Below are positions 1-9,717 of a DNA stretch of 64,000 nt, piece after piece. Numbering within the stretch: the stretch's first letter is position 1; every line of letters starts with the position of its first letter. Source of the stretch: Trichoderma breve (taxonomy: Eukaryota > Ascomycota > Sordariomycetes > Hypocreales > Hypocreaceae). The stretch covers positions 2,852,001-2,916,000 of the forward strand of contig NC_079237.1 of the NCBI RefSeq assembly GCF_028502605.1. Direction: 5' to 3'. A program made the position numbers and the translations under genes. The notes beneath the pieces were generated by a model. That model worked only from the letters and a program-made list of their open reading frames with translations. It did no database searches and was not told the origin of the DNA.

Positions 1-1568
1 CAAGCTCAGTGTGCCCTTCTATGGAGCTTCGAAATTGAAGTGGATTTTCGATGCCGAGTCACAAATTGTTGCCAGCTACAGCAAGGTCAGATTACATACC
101 TTTTCTATCATGTGTAGACTTGATGACTTACTTGCCCATACAGTTTCGAGACCAGGTTTATCAAATCAAGGCGACAGAGGGAATTCAAGCCATGATTCCT
201 CCAAGGTTCATCGCCGAGCTCAAGGGATTGCCCGAGGATATCCTCAGTGCTACAGAGGCCGTAGCCGACGTAAGATACCCTGCTCCAATCCATACATATC
301 AATAAACCCTAACTAGTGGTACAGGCTCTTCAAACGAAATACACCAAATTCTCTCCGGGTCACAACGGCGACATGCTCTCACTTCTCGTCAGAACTAGAT
401 TAACTCAGAATCTTGTCGAGTTGATCCCTCAGCTCAAGGTCGAACTGGAGCACTACATTGGTACCGAATTTCCTTCTTGCGACGACTGGACGCCTGTAAA
501 ATGGCAGCCATTCGCTTTGCGTGGAATTGCCCGACTCAGTGGCCGAGCCTTCGTCGGACCCTTTCTGAACCGAGACGAGCAGTGGATGGAGGTGTCGATC
601 AACTTTGCCATCAACGTTTTCATGTCCGTAATCAAACTACAATTTTTCCCGGAGTGGGCTCGACCCGTCGCCCAATATGCCGTATCAGACTTGCGCAAGA
701 TTCGGCGAGATATAGAGGCCGCAAAGTCAATGCTGAAGCCATTGCTTGAGGAAAGAATACGTGATATGGAGATTTCGACCTTTCATGAGCCGCCGAATGA
801 CCTCATGCAGTGGCTTATTGAGGCTCTACCCGAGGAAGAAAAGGCAGACGTCCAGACACACGCCGAGCTACAGCTCATCCTGGCAGCCGCTTCGATTCAC
901 ACCACAAACAATCTTTTGTTTGAATGCATGGCCGATCTTGCTTCACACCCTGAGGTTCAGGCGGAACTACGCGAAGAAGCCTACCAGATATTGGAACTGG
1001 AAAATGGCTGGGCTCGCAAGGAGAGCATGGCCAAGCTCAAGAAGCTCGACAGCTTCATGCGTGAGGTTCAGCGACTCCGTGGCAATATCAGTAGGTTTCT
1101 TTATCAAGATGATTCTTTGTCCCGTTACTGACACCTTCAACAGCATCCTTTATTCGCAAAGTCTTGAAGCCAATCGACCTTTCTGATGGCACGCACTTGC
1201 CCGCAGGAACAAGAGTCCTGGCTCCCCAGGCTGGTATTTCCGTCGACGAGCAGTTTTTTCACAACCCCGAGGAGTTTGATGCGCTACGTTTTTACCACAT
1301 GCGGCAAGAATCGGCCGAAGCGAGTAACCGCTGGCAGTTTACATCCCTGAACGATACGAACCTTAATTTCGGTGCAGGAAAACACGCTTGCCCTGGTCGA
1401 TTTTTCGCTGGAAATGAGATTAAGCTTATTCTAGCATTCTTCCTCATCAACTACGACGTGAGGCTGAAGAAGGGCGATGAGCGACCGAAGCCTATGGCGA
1501 TGGTTATGACTAAAGGACCAGACGCCAAGGCCGAGTTTGAATTTAGACGGCGACAGTTGGCCAATTAA
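1..1568 (+). CDS. Cytochrome P450 monooxygenase, ent-kaurene-oxidase-like (5' end outside window)
   Basis: Haem-thiolate monooxygenase, probably ER-anchored. Exons read as 1..85 (partial), 144..269, 325..1090 and 1144..1568; the introns of 58, 55 and 53 nt have GT..AG ends and preserve frame, giving about 466 residues. Seen: the haem-binding loop FGAGKHACPGRFF with its cysteine ligand near position 1390; the ExxR motif (EVQR) just before the last intron; and an I-helix segment AAASIHTT, which in this fungal subfamily replaces the usual A/G-G-x-D/E-T-T. The conserved VRTRLTQNL stretch after the second intron and the FFAGNEIKLIL tail after the haem loop resemble fungal ent-kaurene oxidase-type P450s. 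The N-terminal anchor and roughly the first 50-60 residues lie to the left. The substrate is unknown. The neighbours are housekeeping genes, so nothing to its right suggests a biosynthetic cluster; any cluster would have to lie to its left. Confidence 0.9.
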
Positions 1569-2212
1569 TAGTAAATAAAAAGGGCAAAAGCATAGGGCTC
1601 CAGGTATATATGCATACGATACTGGATTGCCGGGCGTTAATGGCATGGCGTTGGGTTAAAAGTAGAATAAGCGCTATGTATGTGTAAGGAAATTTTTATA
1701 CCATGATAAGATTTAAACTCGATAAAACTGAATCATACGTCCTATAATGTAAGAATTATTAAGGCATTAGAGTTGTTGTTAATGACCAAATGAGGCAAAA
1801 TAGCCCTTTAGGATTGCTGGGCTTCCTCAACTCTACAGTATTTCAGGAACAAAATAGAGCCCTACGTAATCAACTCGGACGCATCACTACGTTTATAATT
1901 ACTTCATCCACAAAGAGAGCTTCATAAAGGTAGCAGCATTTCTTTTGCATTGGGCATAAAACTCCCTATATAACAGAACAAAAGCTCAAAGCTAAAGCAG
2001 AATTCCCCTTATCCGGAACGCCCCATGCCATTAGTGAATCATCCCTTTAAAACCGAAACCGTACGGCGCACGAAGAGCTAGATGCAGTAGCAGCCTGATT
2101 GAGGTTCATTCGTGTAGCCTAGTAAACAAGATTTTGGCAACCAGGACTTTATACAAGCCGATATAATAATCGTTCATGGCTTTTTTTTTATCGAAAAAAA
2201 GATTCTGGTGCT
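1569..2212. other. Convergent 3' intergenic gap
   Basis: Space between the ends of the P450 and fibrillarin genes. It is AT-richer than its surroundings and has stops in all frames. I see no gene, only probable 3' untranslated sequence for both genes. Confidence 0.7.
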
Positions 2213-3410
2213 TTACTCGTTGCGCATGTACAGACCAGCGACAAGGCAGTGGTCACGCTCGAAGGGTTCTAAGTGGTAGATATGTTAGTTTTTTGCATTC
2301 TTTTTTAATAAAGAGGGCCGTGTATAAAAGTTAAGCGTGTTCTTACCTAGGGTGAGCTGGAATTTAGGCTTGATAGACTCGGCACGCATCTTCTGGACTT
2401 CGCTGGCAAAGACCTCAGCAGCGGGGGCTGTGCTGTCGATACAGTTGGCCTTGATGGAGATCAAGACACCACCGCCCTGCTTGAGGAACCAGTTGGCGTT
2501 CATGGCAACGATACGGGCCTGATCAGGCTGGGCAACGTCGGCGAAGATGACGTCGACCATGGGGACGACCATGCGGTAGCGGACGGGCTGACGGGCATCC
2601 TCGACAATGGGGACGACGTTGGGGCGCTTGGCAGCCATGGCAATGAGATCACGGCCAGAGCGGTTGGAGAACTCAACGGCGTAGACGAAGCCGGTAGGGC
2701 CAACCAGGTCGGCAACGTGAGAGACGGAAGTACCAGAGGCGGCACCAAGGTACAGAACACGAGAGCCGGGGCGAATGTAGATGTCATCCGCACCACCGGC
2801 AATGGCAGCGCAAAGCTTGCTTCGGAAGGGGTTCCAAAGTCGGTACTCGACCTTGGTGGTGGTGCTTGTGCCGTCGCTGTTCTCGACGGTCTCATCAACG
2901 CTGATGCGCTTCTCGCCGTAGACGGACTCGCCGGGGGTCAGGTTGCGGGTGGCAATGCCGTCCTCCTTGCCGCCACGGACGACGAAGACACCGGGGTGAC
3001 GGTGAGGCTCCTAGTTGAGCAAACAGGTCAGTCAAAACTTGTCTCTTTGGAACCAGAAGTCAGCATCTGGAGGGCAGGATTTCAACATACAATGACAACC
3101 TTGGCACCGCCCTTCATGCCACCAGGACCGCCGCGAGCACCACCGCGGCCACCTCGTCCTCCACGGGGAGGGCCGCCACGGCCGCCGCGACCGCCAGGGC
3201 CACCTCGAGCACCACCTGTGATGTCGCCTGTTAGCCTCAAAAGCGTCTTCAAATCGCAAAGCATCTCTCAGACGACGAGAATAGCATACCTCGTCCTCGA
3301 ACACCGTTAGCAGAGCCACGGCCACCGCCGAAGCCTCCACGTCCGCCGCGAGGAGCACCTCCTCCACGGCCACCGCCGCCACGACCACCTCGAGCAGTGA
3401 AAGGCGCCAT
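2213..3410 (-). CDS. nop1: Fibrillarin, C/D-box snoRNP 2'-O-methyltransferase
   Basis: Catalytic subunit of box C/D snoRNPs; it methylates rRNA 2'-hydroxyls in the nucleolus. Exons on the minus strand are 3410..3290, 3227..3091, 3010..2347 and 2268..2213, with introns of 62, 80 and 78 nt, giving 325 aa. Residues about 7-83 form a Gly/Arg-rich (GAR) domain of RGG repeats, interrupted by the first intron. The methyltransferase fold follows: [19 protein letters not shown] opens it, [19 protein letters not shown] is the S-adenosylmethionine loop, and [11 protein letters not shown] and the [15 protein letters not shown] strand are typical. The protein ends in YMRNE. Length and order match eukaryotic fibrillarin. 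It is divergent from ribosomal protein L17 across 780 bp, consistent with co-regulation of ribosome biogenesis. Confidence 0.97.
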
Positions 3411-3749
3411 GTGTGTGATAGTGGGATAGAGTGGAAAAAAGTTTTGGGATCGCCTTTCGGAAGGGATTGAGCAAGAAATGCGCAAGGTAAAGATCTGCGA
3501 GGTCAAAAGATTGAACCGAGCAGCGCGCAAGAGTATGGGAATGCAGGTGCCTGGGTTGAGTCAACACGCCCAAGTTGCCTTTGTATCGGGTCTGCCAAAC
3601 ACGGTTGTTTCTGAGAGACTGGCGAGAAAGAAATTTTTGAAGCTTTTCGCAAGAAGCTTTAGTCGCAGAGCCCACTTTTGGCCATTATTGGCTAGAGCTT
3701 TTCTCATTATGGAGTCCAACGCACCGACATTGTTCCGAATGGGTTTTGG

Positions 3750-3772
3750 AAAAAAAAAAAAAAAAAAAAAAA
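3750..3772 (+). repeat. Poly(A) tract, 23 nt
   Basis: An uninterrupted run of A in the fibrillarin/RPL17 divergent promoter. Such dA:dT tracts tend to exclude nucleosomes and often occur in ribosomal-protein promoters. The length may be affected by sequencing slippage. Confidence 0.9.
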
Positions 3773-4054
3773 GTTCGACAACGATCACGTGGGGGAATCA
3801 ATTGCTGAATCATCATTGAAGGTCATGTGACTTGGAGATGAATGTGTGATGAGAAGCTTGAAATCATGACAAAAACTACCAATTCACTGATACTTTCAAT
3901 CAGCCATCTGCTCAAAAGCATTCAATTCAGTAAATAAGATAATCTTCAATTTTTTCTCATCGTTTTCATATAATTGATTGCTTGTCTCTGCCAATTTTCC
4001 CTGTTGCGTTTGCTGCCAAGTTGAAGCGCGCCACTTGATTGGACCAGGGCAGAG

Positions 4055-4064
4055 AAACCCTAAC
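4055..4064 (+). promoter_or_regulatory. Telobox-like element (AAACCCTAAC)
   Basis: Lies 127 bp upstream of the RPL17 start codon in the shared promoter. It matches one and a half units of the fungal telomere repeat in the CCCTAA orientation, the type recognised by Tbf1-like factors in ribosomal-protein promoters. The word is seen; the function is inferred. Confidence 0.5.
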
Positions 4065-4190
4065 ACTTCCCGAAGAGGTAAGCGAACATTGTGGTCCTGG
4101 CCAGCGCTTTAGGGCAAAAGTTCAGAATTTCTCAACTTCAGCCCGCGAACCCACGTCGTCGAATCAGTCACCACCACATAAGCCGTCGAG

Positions 4191-5181
4191 ATGGTGAGTG
4201 CCTACCCCCCCAGATTGATGCTTTCGAAGGCTTGTCGGAAAGAGGAGGGAACTCTGGATTGTCAGGATTGGATTGCTGTCGAAGCAAATTGCGCTCCTTG
4301 TTTTGGTCGAAAGTCTTTGGGAGAAGAGAGAGCATCATGGACGGAGAAAACACCGTGGTTGTTATACCACGAGTGTGAAAATTGGGGATAAGAAACGGCT
4401 GTGACTGACTTTTTCTCGCCCTTCGAAATACAGGTTCGATACGCCGCCCACGAGATTCAGCCCGCGAAGTCGGCCCGCGCCCGCGGTGCCTACCTCCGAG
4501 TTTCTTTCAAGAACACCCGCGAGACCGCCCAGGCCATCAACGGCTGGAAGCTGCAGCGAGCTGTCCAGTTCCTCGAGAACGTCAAGGAGCACAAGGAGGC
4601 CGTCCCCATGCGACGATATGCCGGTGGCACTGGCCGCACTGCCCAAGGTACGACATTCGAACTTTTGGAGGGGGAGATGGGGTTGGCAGACGTATCTCGA
4701 AAAGAGAGTTTTGCTTGGAGGTTTCTTTCTCATATAAGATGGTCATGCTGATGGATTTCCTCTTGAACAGGCAAGCAGTTCGGTGTCTCCCGCGCTCGAT
4801 GGCCCGTCAAGTCCGCCGAGTTCCTGCTCGGTCTCCTGAAGAACGCTGAGGCCAACGCCGACGCCAAGGGCCTCGACACCGGTGCCCTCGTTGTCAAGCA
4901 CATCCAGGTCAACCAGGCCCCCAAGCAGCGAAGACGGACATACCGTGCCCACGGTCGTGTACGTATAACCCCGACGACAAAAACAAAGTGAATCCGAAGG
5001 CACTCTAACACAGTTATTGCAGATCAACCCCTACATGTCCAACCCCTGCCACATCGAGCTCATCCTGACCGAGGGTGACGAGGTTGTCGCCAAGACTGAG
5101 GAGGTTGCCGGCCGTGATACTCTCCGCCTCAACGCCCGCCAGCGCGCCGCCCGCACCCGCAAGGCCATCACTGCCGCATAA
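4191..5181 (+). CDS. rpl17: 60S ribosomal protein L17 (uL22)
   Basis: Large-subunit protein lining the polypeptide exit tunnel. Exons 4191..4193 (the start codon only), 4434..4647, 4771..4958 and 5023..5181; introns of 240, 123 and 64 nt; 187 aa. The protein starts MVRYA. It carries the conserved core [19 protein letters not shown], the stretch [19 protein letters not shown], and the basic beta-hairpin region [21 protein letters not shown], followed by [17 protein letters not shown]. All of this is diagnostic of eukaryotic uL22, and the length is normal. The ATG is isolated in its own exon, directly followed by GTGAGT; the long first intron begins immediately after the start codon. Codon use is strongly C-ending, as expected for a highly expressed fungal gene. 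Confidence 0.98.
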
Positions 5182-6801
5182 ATCGGTGGCGAATGGACGA
5201 AAGGGGGGGCAGGCCGGTTTTTCTTCAAACCAAATGGGCTTTGTTTTTTAAACGAGATGAAGAATAGCGTCTGAACAAAAAACACGTACCGGGCAAAAGG
5301 AAGTGTCTTTTGGTATTTTTTTGCAATGGGTGCAAAGAAAAGGAAATATTTTCGTGGCTTTATTCATCTCCTGGTGTATGGCTAGGCTACGGGGGAAGGG
5401 AGTGTGTCGTTGCATGGCATCTTTTTAAGGGAATATAAAAAATTTGCAATGCAAGCAATCTTCTTTATCTTTCTCGCAAGGGCCTCGATTCATCCTTGAC
5501 GAGAATCAATGAAATGAAATCAAAAAACAAAAAAATCACAAAACTCACCTGCTGTGCCTGACGTCATGAGATGTGAGAAATGTGAATGATACAGCGATGA
5601 AATGTGATTTACGGCCGATTGCCATGTATGAAGCATGCCCCCTGTTGCCCCTCTCGTTACTCCGTACATATATCACACAGCTACAGCTCACATCTATTCC
5701 AACTCTAGACTTGGACATCTCACTCCACGACATGCATGCCCTTGCTCACACAGAATCCCGTACTCTCAATCGAGGGAGTCAATCTATATTGCAGCACTGC
5801 CGCCATCAAGCTAGATCCCCATCAAATCAAACCAACACACATACAATAGGCAGCCTCCCCGCATACATACGAGAGCAAATTCCTGCGCCTCATCACATGT
5901 CCTTTCCAAGGACCACAACACCCTTTGCAGCCTTGTCCCGAGCCGTAATTCTCATAAGCGAAACCAACACAAACGTGTACCTTTTTTCCCCTTCCAATAA
6001 GCAATCTTTTGTCTATAAGGCTGATCCATCTAGCCGATTCATTCATAGTCCTACCGTTAATGATCCTGTATTCCAGCAAAAATGGGGCATATCCACCCTC
6101 GTTTCCAGAGTAAAATCCTGAATACATAGCAAACACTCCATGATGAGAGTGAAAAAAGAGAAGAAGACAAGAACAGCGGGTGTCAACGCGAAAAGATTGA
6201 CAGTCTACCGTCTTATCTTGTTGGAGAAAGAAAAGAAAAAAAGGCAGACGAAGAAAAGAAGTTTTCGTTCGAGTCAAATGTTCGTCTCATGTTTGATCGA
6301 AGTGTGTAAGGCCAATCAAGTCAAGATGCAGTACACAACGAAGAGGAAAGTGGCGGTCCCATATGCATGAATCATAGTTCCAGTTCCAAGGGTATCTTTT
6401 TTTTGTACGTTTATCTGTTCGTAGAATGATTCCAAGCAACGGCAATCCCGCCTCAGACCAGTCAGGTGGCCTTCCCGAGCGTGTGTTTTGATGCGCATAT
6501 GCCAAAGAAATCAAGAGCATACCACCAAGATGCTGCCGCGCAGAAAAGAAAAGGAAAGAGAAAGAGAAAGAGAAAGAGAAAGAGAAATCGATGAAGAGGA
6601 GAGAAAAGAAGGGGAACTTTGTCGAATATTGAAAAGAAGGAGATGCCTGGAATGTTTTTTCTCTTCTCCTCTTTCTGAGACTTTGTATCCATCATGAGCT
6701 CGTATCAATAGATAATAGCCAATTAAAAAGACATAGGGTAATAAGCAAGCCATCTGTTTAAACAAACAAGAAGAATAAAGAAGAAATATTGAAGGGAAGA
6801 A
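5182..6801. other. Convergent 3' gap between RPL17 and the F-box gene
   Basis: 1.6 kb without a supportable gene. Open frames occur on both strands (for example 182 codons at 5573..6121), but none shows a known domain or a codon pattern like the neighbours. It holds a GA-rich hexamer array at 6555..6584 and one TACTCCGTA word at 5658..5666. Probably long 3' untranslated sequence plus spacer. Confidence 0.6.
6555..6584 (+). repeat. (AAAGAG)5 microsatellite
   Basis: Five perfect tandem AAAGAG hexamers in a longer purine-rich tract (about 6540..6620), just beyond the end of the F-box gene. Confidence 0.9.
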
Positions 6802-9717
6802 TCATCCAATCATCTCGACCTGGTTGTCGTCAACCCTGGCAAGGGTGCCGGAAAAGCGTCCCAAGCCAGGCATTTCGAAACCATCAGCAATAGCATCATC
6901 GCAAACGTGACTGGGATACACCTTGCTCCAGCCATGATCCATGAGGAAAATTTGCTCAAGCGTCTTCGCTTCAGACGTCAGCATATATGGCAAAATCCGG
7001 CCGAGGAGCTTATCCTTGCAGTATTGCATAGAGTGAAACATGTCATGGCGAAGGCTGTTCGCAAAGGCATGAGCAGCTTGGCCTTCTGGTGGCAGGAGAG
7101 CTCGAATCTCGAGAGTGCGCAGGTCGATAAACACATAGCCACAAGACTTGAAAGAGATCGAACTGAGGTTGTACTGAGCCTCATCGCCATTCAGCTGGTC
7201 GGCACATGGCAGGAAAGAATCCTTGTTGGGGTGTGGTAGAGAAAGCTCCTCTGGCCTGACGGTTGTATCACCATCCACACCGGCCGATTCGCGGAAACGG
7301 GGAAGGTAGCGCATTTTGATGCTGGGGCTAAAGTGCTCGCAGAAACCAGACCATGTGAAGAGGTCTGGCATTGCAAGCCTCTCGGGTTGCTGTTCTTCGG
7401 GCAAGAGCATCTGCATTGGCATTGCAACTGGAGGGAACATGGGGGGCGGTGCAACGGGGCCTCCAGCCATGGGGCCAACAAGGCCCTGGAACAATGCGGG
7501 CGGAATGCCGCCATCGTCGAGAGCAGGTTGGGGGACGTTGCCTGGCTGAAGAGGATAAACGGGCGGCCCGGAAAGAGATACGGACTCAAATTCCAGCTTG
7601 TCAAGGGAGCGCAGCGCCATGGAACGGATGGTTTGCATAAGAACATGGGGCGAGACCCAGCAGTTCTTCAAGGAGAAGTGCTTGACAAAGGGCATAGCCA
7701 GAAGCTTATCCGTATCTTTGGCGCCATCGGGGGCACTCATCATGTCTGCAGACTCAACGAAAGGAGCCGGCAGGATATACTGGCCGCGCTGGTACGGGCC
7801 CCGAGCGAACTCGCCGCCACATATCCACTCGAAGTGAACGTTTTCAATGGTGTCCCGCCGTCCAATGAAGTCATTGAGAAGCTTGTAGGCCTTAGGAACA
7901 GCCTCGACAGGAGACATGTGTGTATCCGCGACAACACCCGGAGAAGGCTTTGAAATCTTTCTCCAGTCAGCAATAACGGCAAGGGAGACGTTCTTAACAC
8001 AGGGCAAACTCTCCCAGAGCTCCTCGCGACAGAGAATATGGATGTGAGCGCTGGGGATCTTGGCAATGGTCACGTTGGTCAAGTTTCTGAAGCAGCCATC
8101 TCCAGCATTGTCGATGATGCTGATGACATAGGACTGGATCATGGCACGATGCGCCCACTCCAGCTCAAGAAGCAGCTCTTTCTGGGCCCGCGTGAGGTTA
8201 GTCGGGATAAGAGGCTGGCGGGTATTGGGATCCGATGCCTGCTCCCGCTCAGCCAAGATGTCAGCAGTTCGGCGGAAGCGGGGAGGCATAGGAGGCAGAT
8301 TTGCATGATGATTTGCAGCCCACTGGATGCCCATGCCCATGGCATTGGGCACGTGGAATTGGAGCTGCGGAGGATGAATCTGCTGGAGCTGATGGAGCTG
8401 ATGGTTATTAGGCGGCTGCGGGTGCTGCAGAACCGGTGCAGCATGGAGTGTTGGCATTATCTGTTGCTGTGCAGCGAGCTGTGGGTTAAAGCCTCGATGT
8501 GCGCCCCGACGGGTGTGACGTCGATCTCGATCTGCTGCCTGCTGTGGCTGAGGCGGCTGCTCCTCTACGACGATGGCCTCACGCTCATCAAAGTCGATGT
8601 TGGAGATTGTGACGCCTTCTGTTTCGAGCAGCAGGTCAATAGCCTCGTGGACATAGAAGCCAGCGAAGCCAGCATCAGAAATCATCTTTTCCAGAATTCG
8701 ACGCTTGAAGTTGTCATGCTGAGCGGTGGCATTGGTGAGATCTCGGGGCACGCCGTTGAAGTCAGATACGGTAACCGTTGCCTCGTGATTCCTGGAGCGA
8801 CTATCTGGACGCCAGTCTCGGGTACCAAAGACGGGATCAGGGTTGCTGATCTTTCGTTGAGCTTGATCAGGGCCGACAAGAAAGCCTAGACCGGCATCAC
8901 AGCAGAGGCCAAGGTTGGTCACCTTGGTCAGGCAGCGGAGGGCCTTTTTCATGCTGTCGGTCTCATCAGCGGTCTGCTCAAGGCCCTCGAGATCCGTGTA
9001 GCGATGATAGGTCTCATGGGGCCATCGATAGATGCCCCAGAAGGCGGGCACAGCCTCTTGGGCGGGCTTGACGGGAGGATAGGCGAGCGTGAACTCATCT
9101 AGCTCGAGCGACAGGGCAAAGCGAAGGATGTGAGGGCCAAACGATTCAAAGATGCGCATGCCGCTGGAAAAGAGGCGGGACGCGATGACGTTGTTCTCAT
9201 CACGGTCGAGATTGGTGTAGAGCTCCGAGCGGAAGGGCACGACGACATTGCGGAAATACTGGGCTGAGACCTTGGCCTCAAACTCTCGGCACACCAGACG
9301 AAGTGCCTGGATATCAGCCCGGCTCAGATACCGGGTGATGATTTCAAAAATCTCGACCGGTAGCTGCGCCATTGGCCAGGTTGCGATGGGGGACGACAGC
9401 GGCGAGGCCGTCGAACCGGGCGGATGAGGGACTTCTGAAGATGGTTCTGCGTTGCGGGCGATGAAGCCGAGTAGCGTTAAAGCTGATGATAATGAGTGTG
9501 ACGATGAACTTGTTCTCGATGAGTAGAAAGATGATGCGGAAGAAGAAGAAGAGGTGGATAAGGCAGATGTCGCTGCGGGGCGATTTGTAGCTGTGCTGGC
9601 GGCCCTGTTTGCGCTAATGGGCGGCCGGACCTTCTGGCCAGCCACGCTGAATGCGCTGTCGAATAGGTGCAGCCCCAGCAGCCTATCGATGGACAGGGCC
9701 GTGCCAACCAGAGGCAT
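6802..9717 (-). CDS. Large F-box protein, single exon
   Basis: Putative substrate adaptor of an SCF ubiquitin ligase. The uninterrupted frame encodes 971 aa. An F-box is visible at residues about 117-160: LPVEIFEIITRYLSRADIQ followed by LRLVCREFEAKVS, the Skp1-binding helix pattern. The rest is a long unannotated region with a Gln/Pro/His-rich stretch around residues 380-480 and a conserved-looking, leucine-spaced C-terminal half, but no leucine-rich or WD repeat I can name. The start is uncertain. The first ATG (9717) adds 115 residues rich in Ser, Ala and Thr, while an internal ATG at 9372 begins directly at the F-box (MAQLPVE). The downstream start may be the real one, or both may be used. 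The substrate is unknown. Confidence 0.85.
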   Translation of the reverse strand: MPLVGTALSIDRLLGLHLFDSAFSVAGQKVRPPISANRAASTATNRPAATSALSTSSSSSASSFYSSRTSSSSHSLSSALTLLGFIARNAEPSSEVPHPPGSTASPLSSPIATWPMAQLPVEIFEIITRYLSRADIQALRLVCREFEAKVSAQYFRNVVVPFRSELYTNLDRDENNVIASRLFSSGMRIFESFGPHILRFALSLELDEFTLAYPPVKPAQEAVPAFWGIYRWPHETYHRYTDLEGLEQTADETDSMKKALRCLTKVTNLGLCCDAGLGFLVGPDQAQRKISNPDPVFGTRDWRPDSRSRNHEATVTVSDFNGVPRDLTNATAQHDNFKRRILEKMISDAGFAGFYVHEAIDLLLETEGVTISNIDFDEREAIVVEEQPPQPQQAADRDRRHTRRGAHRGFNPQLAAQQQIMPTLHAAPVLQHPQPPNNHQLHQLQQIHPPQLQFHVPNAMGMGIQWAANHHANLPPMPPRFRRTADILAEREQASDPNTRQPLIPTNLTRAQKELLLELEWAHRAMIQSYVISIIDNAGDGCFRNLTNVTIAKIPSAHIHILCREELWESLPCVKNVSLAVIADWRKISKPSPGVVADTHMSPVEAVPKAYKLLNDFIGRRDTIENVHFEWICGGEFARGPYQRGQYILPAPFVESADMMSAPDGAKDTDKLLAMPFVKHFSLKNCWVSPHVLMQTIRSMALRSLDKLEFESVSLSGPPVYPLQPGNVPQPALDDGGIPPALFQGLVGPMAGGPVAPPPMFPPVAMPMQMLLPEEQQPERLAMPDLFTWSGFCEHFSPSIKMRYLPRFRESAGVDGDTTVRPEELSLPHPNKDSFLPCADQLNGDEAQYNLSSISFKSCGYVFIDLRTLEIRALLPPEGQAAHAFANSLRHDMFHSMQYCKDKLLGRILPYMLTSEAKTLEQIFLMDHGWSKVYPSHVCDDAIADGFEMPGLGRFSGTLARVDDNQVEMIG

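Larger units (their letters stand above)
3411..4190. promoter_or_regulatory. Shared divergent promoter of fibrillarin and RPL17
   Basis: A 780-bp interval between two divergent ribosome-biogenesis genes. It contains AAACCCTAAC at 4055..4064 (a telobox-like word), an inverted CCAAT box (ATTGG, 4038..4042) and a 23-A homopolymer at 3750..3772. Teloboxes are known in ribosomal-protein and rRNA-processing promoters of several fungi (Tbf1 type). Use of this site here is inferred. Confidence 0.6.

Noticed and set aside
304..314. AAACCCTAACT telobox-like word near the left edge
   Set aside because: It lies within the second P450 intron, where CTAAC serves as the branch site.
2717..3310. 197-codon frame on the plus strand ending in Pro/Arg repeats
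   Set aside because: It is the reverse strand of the fibrillarin RGG repeats and methyltransferase domain.
5573..6121. 182-codon frame in the RPL17/F-box gap, with a 151-codon frame opposite
   Set aside because: Neither has a recognisable domain, and codon use differs from the neighbours. The region is more simply the 3' untranslated sequence of two convergent genes.
8038..8889. 283-codon frame on the plus strand inside the F-box gene
   Set aside because: Antisense shadow of the F-box reading frame; no motif and no splice or start context of its own.
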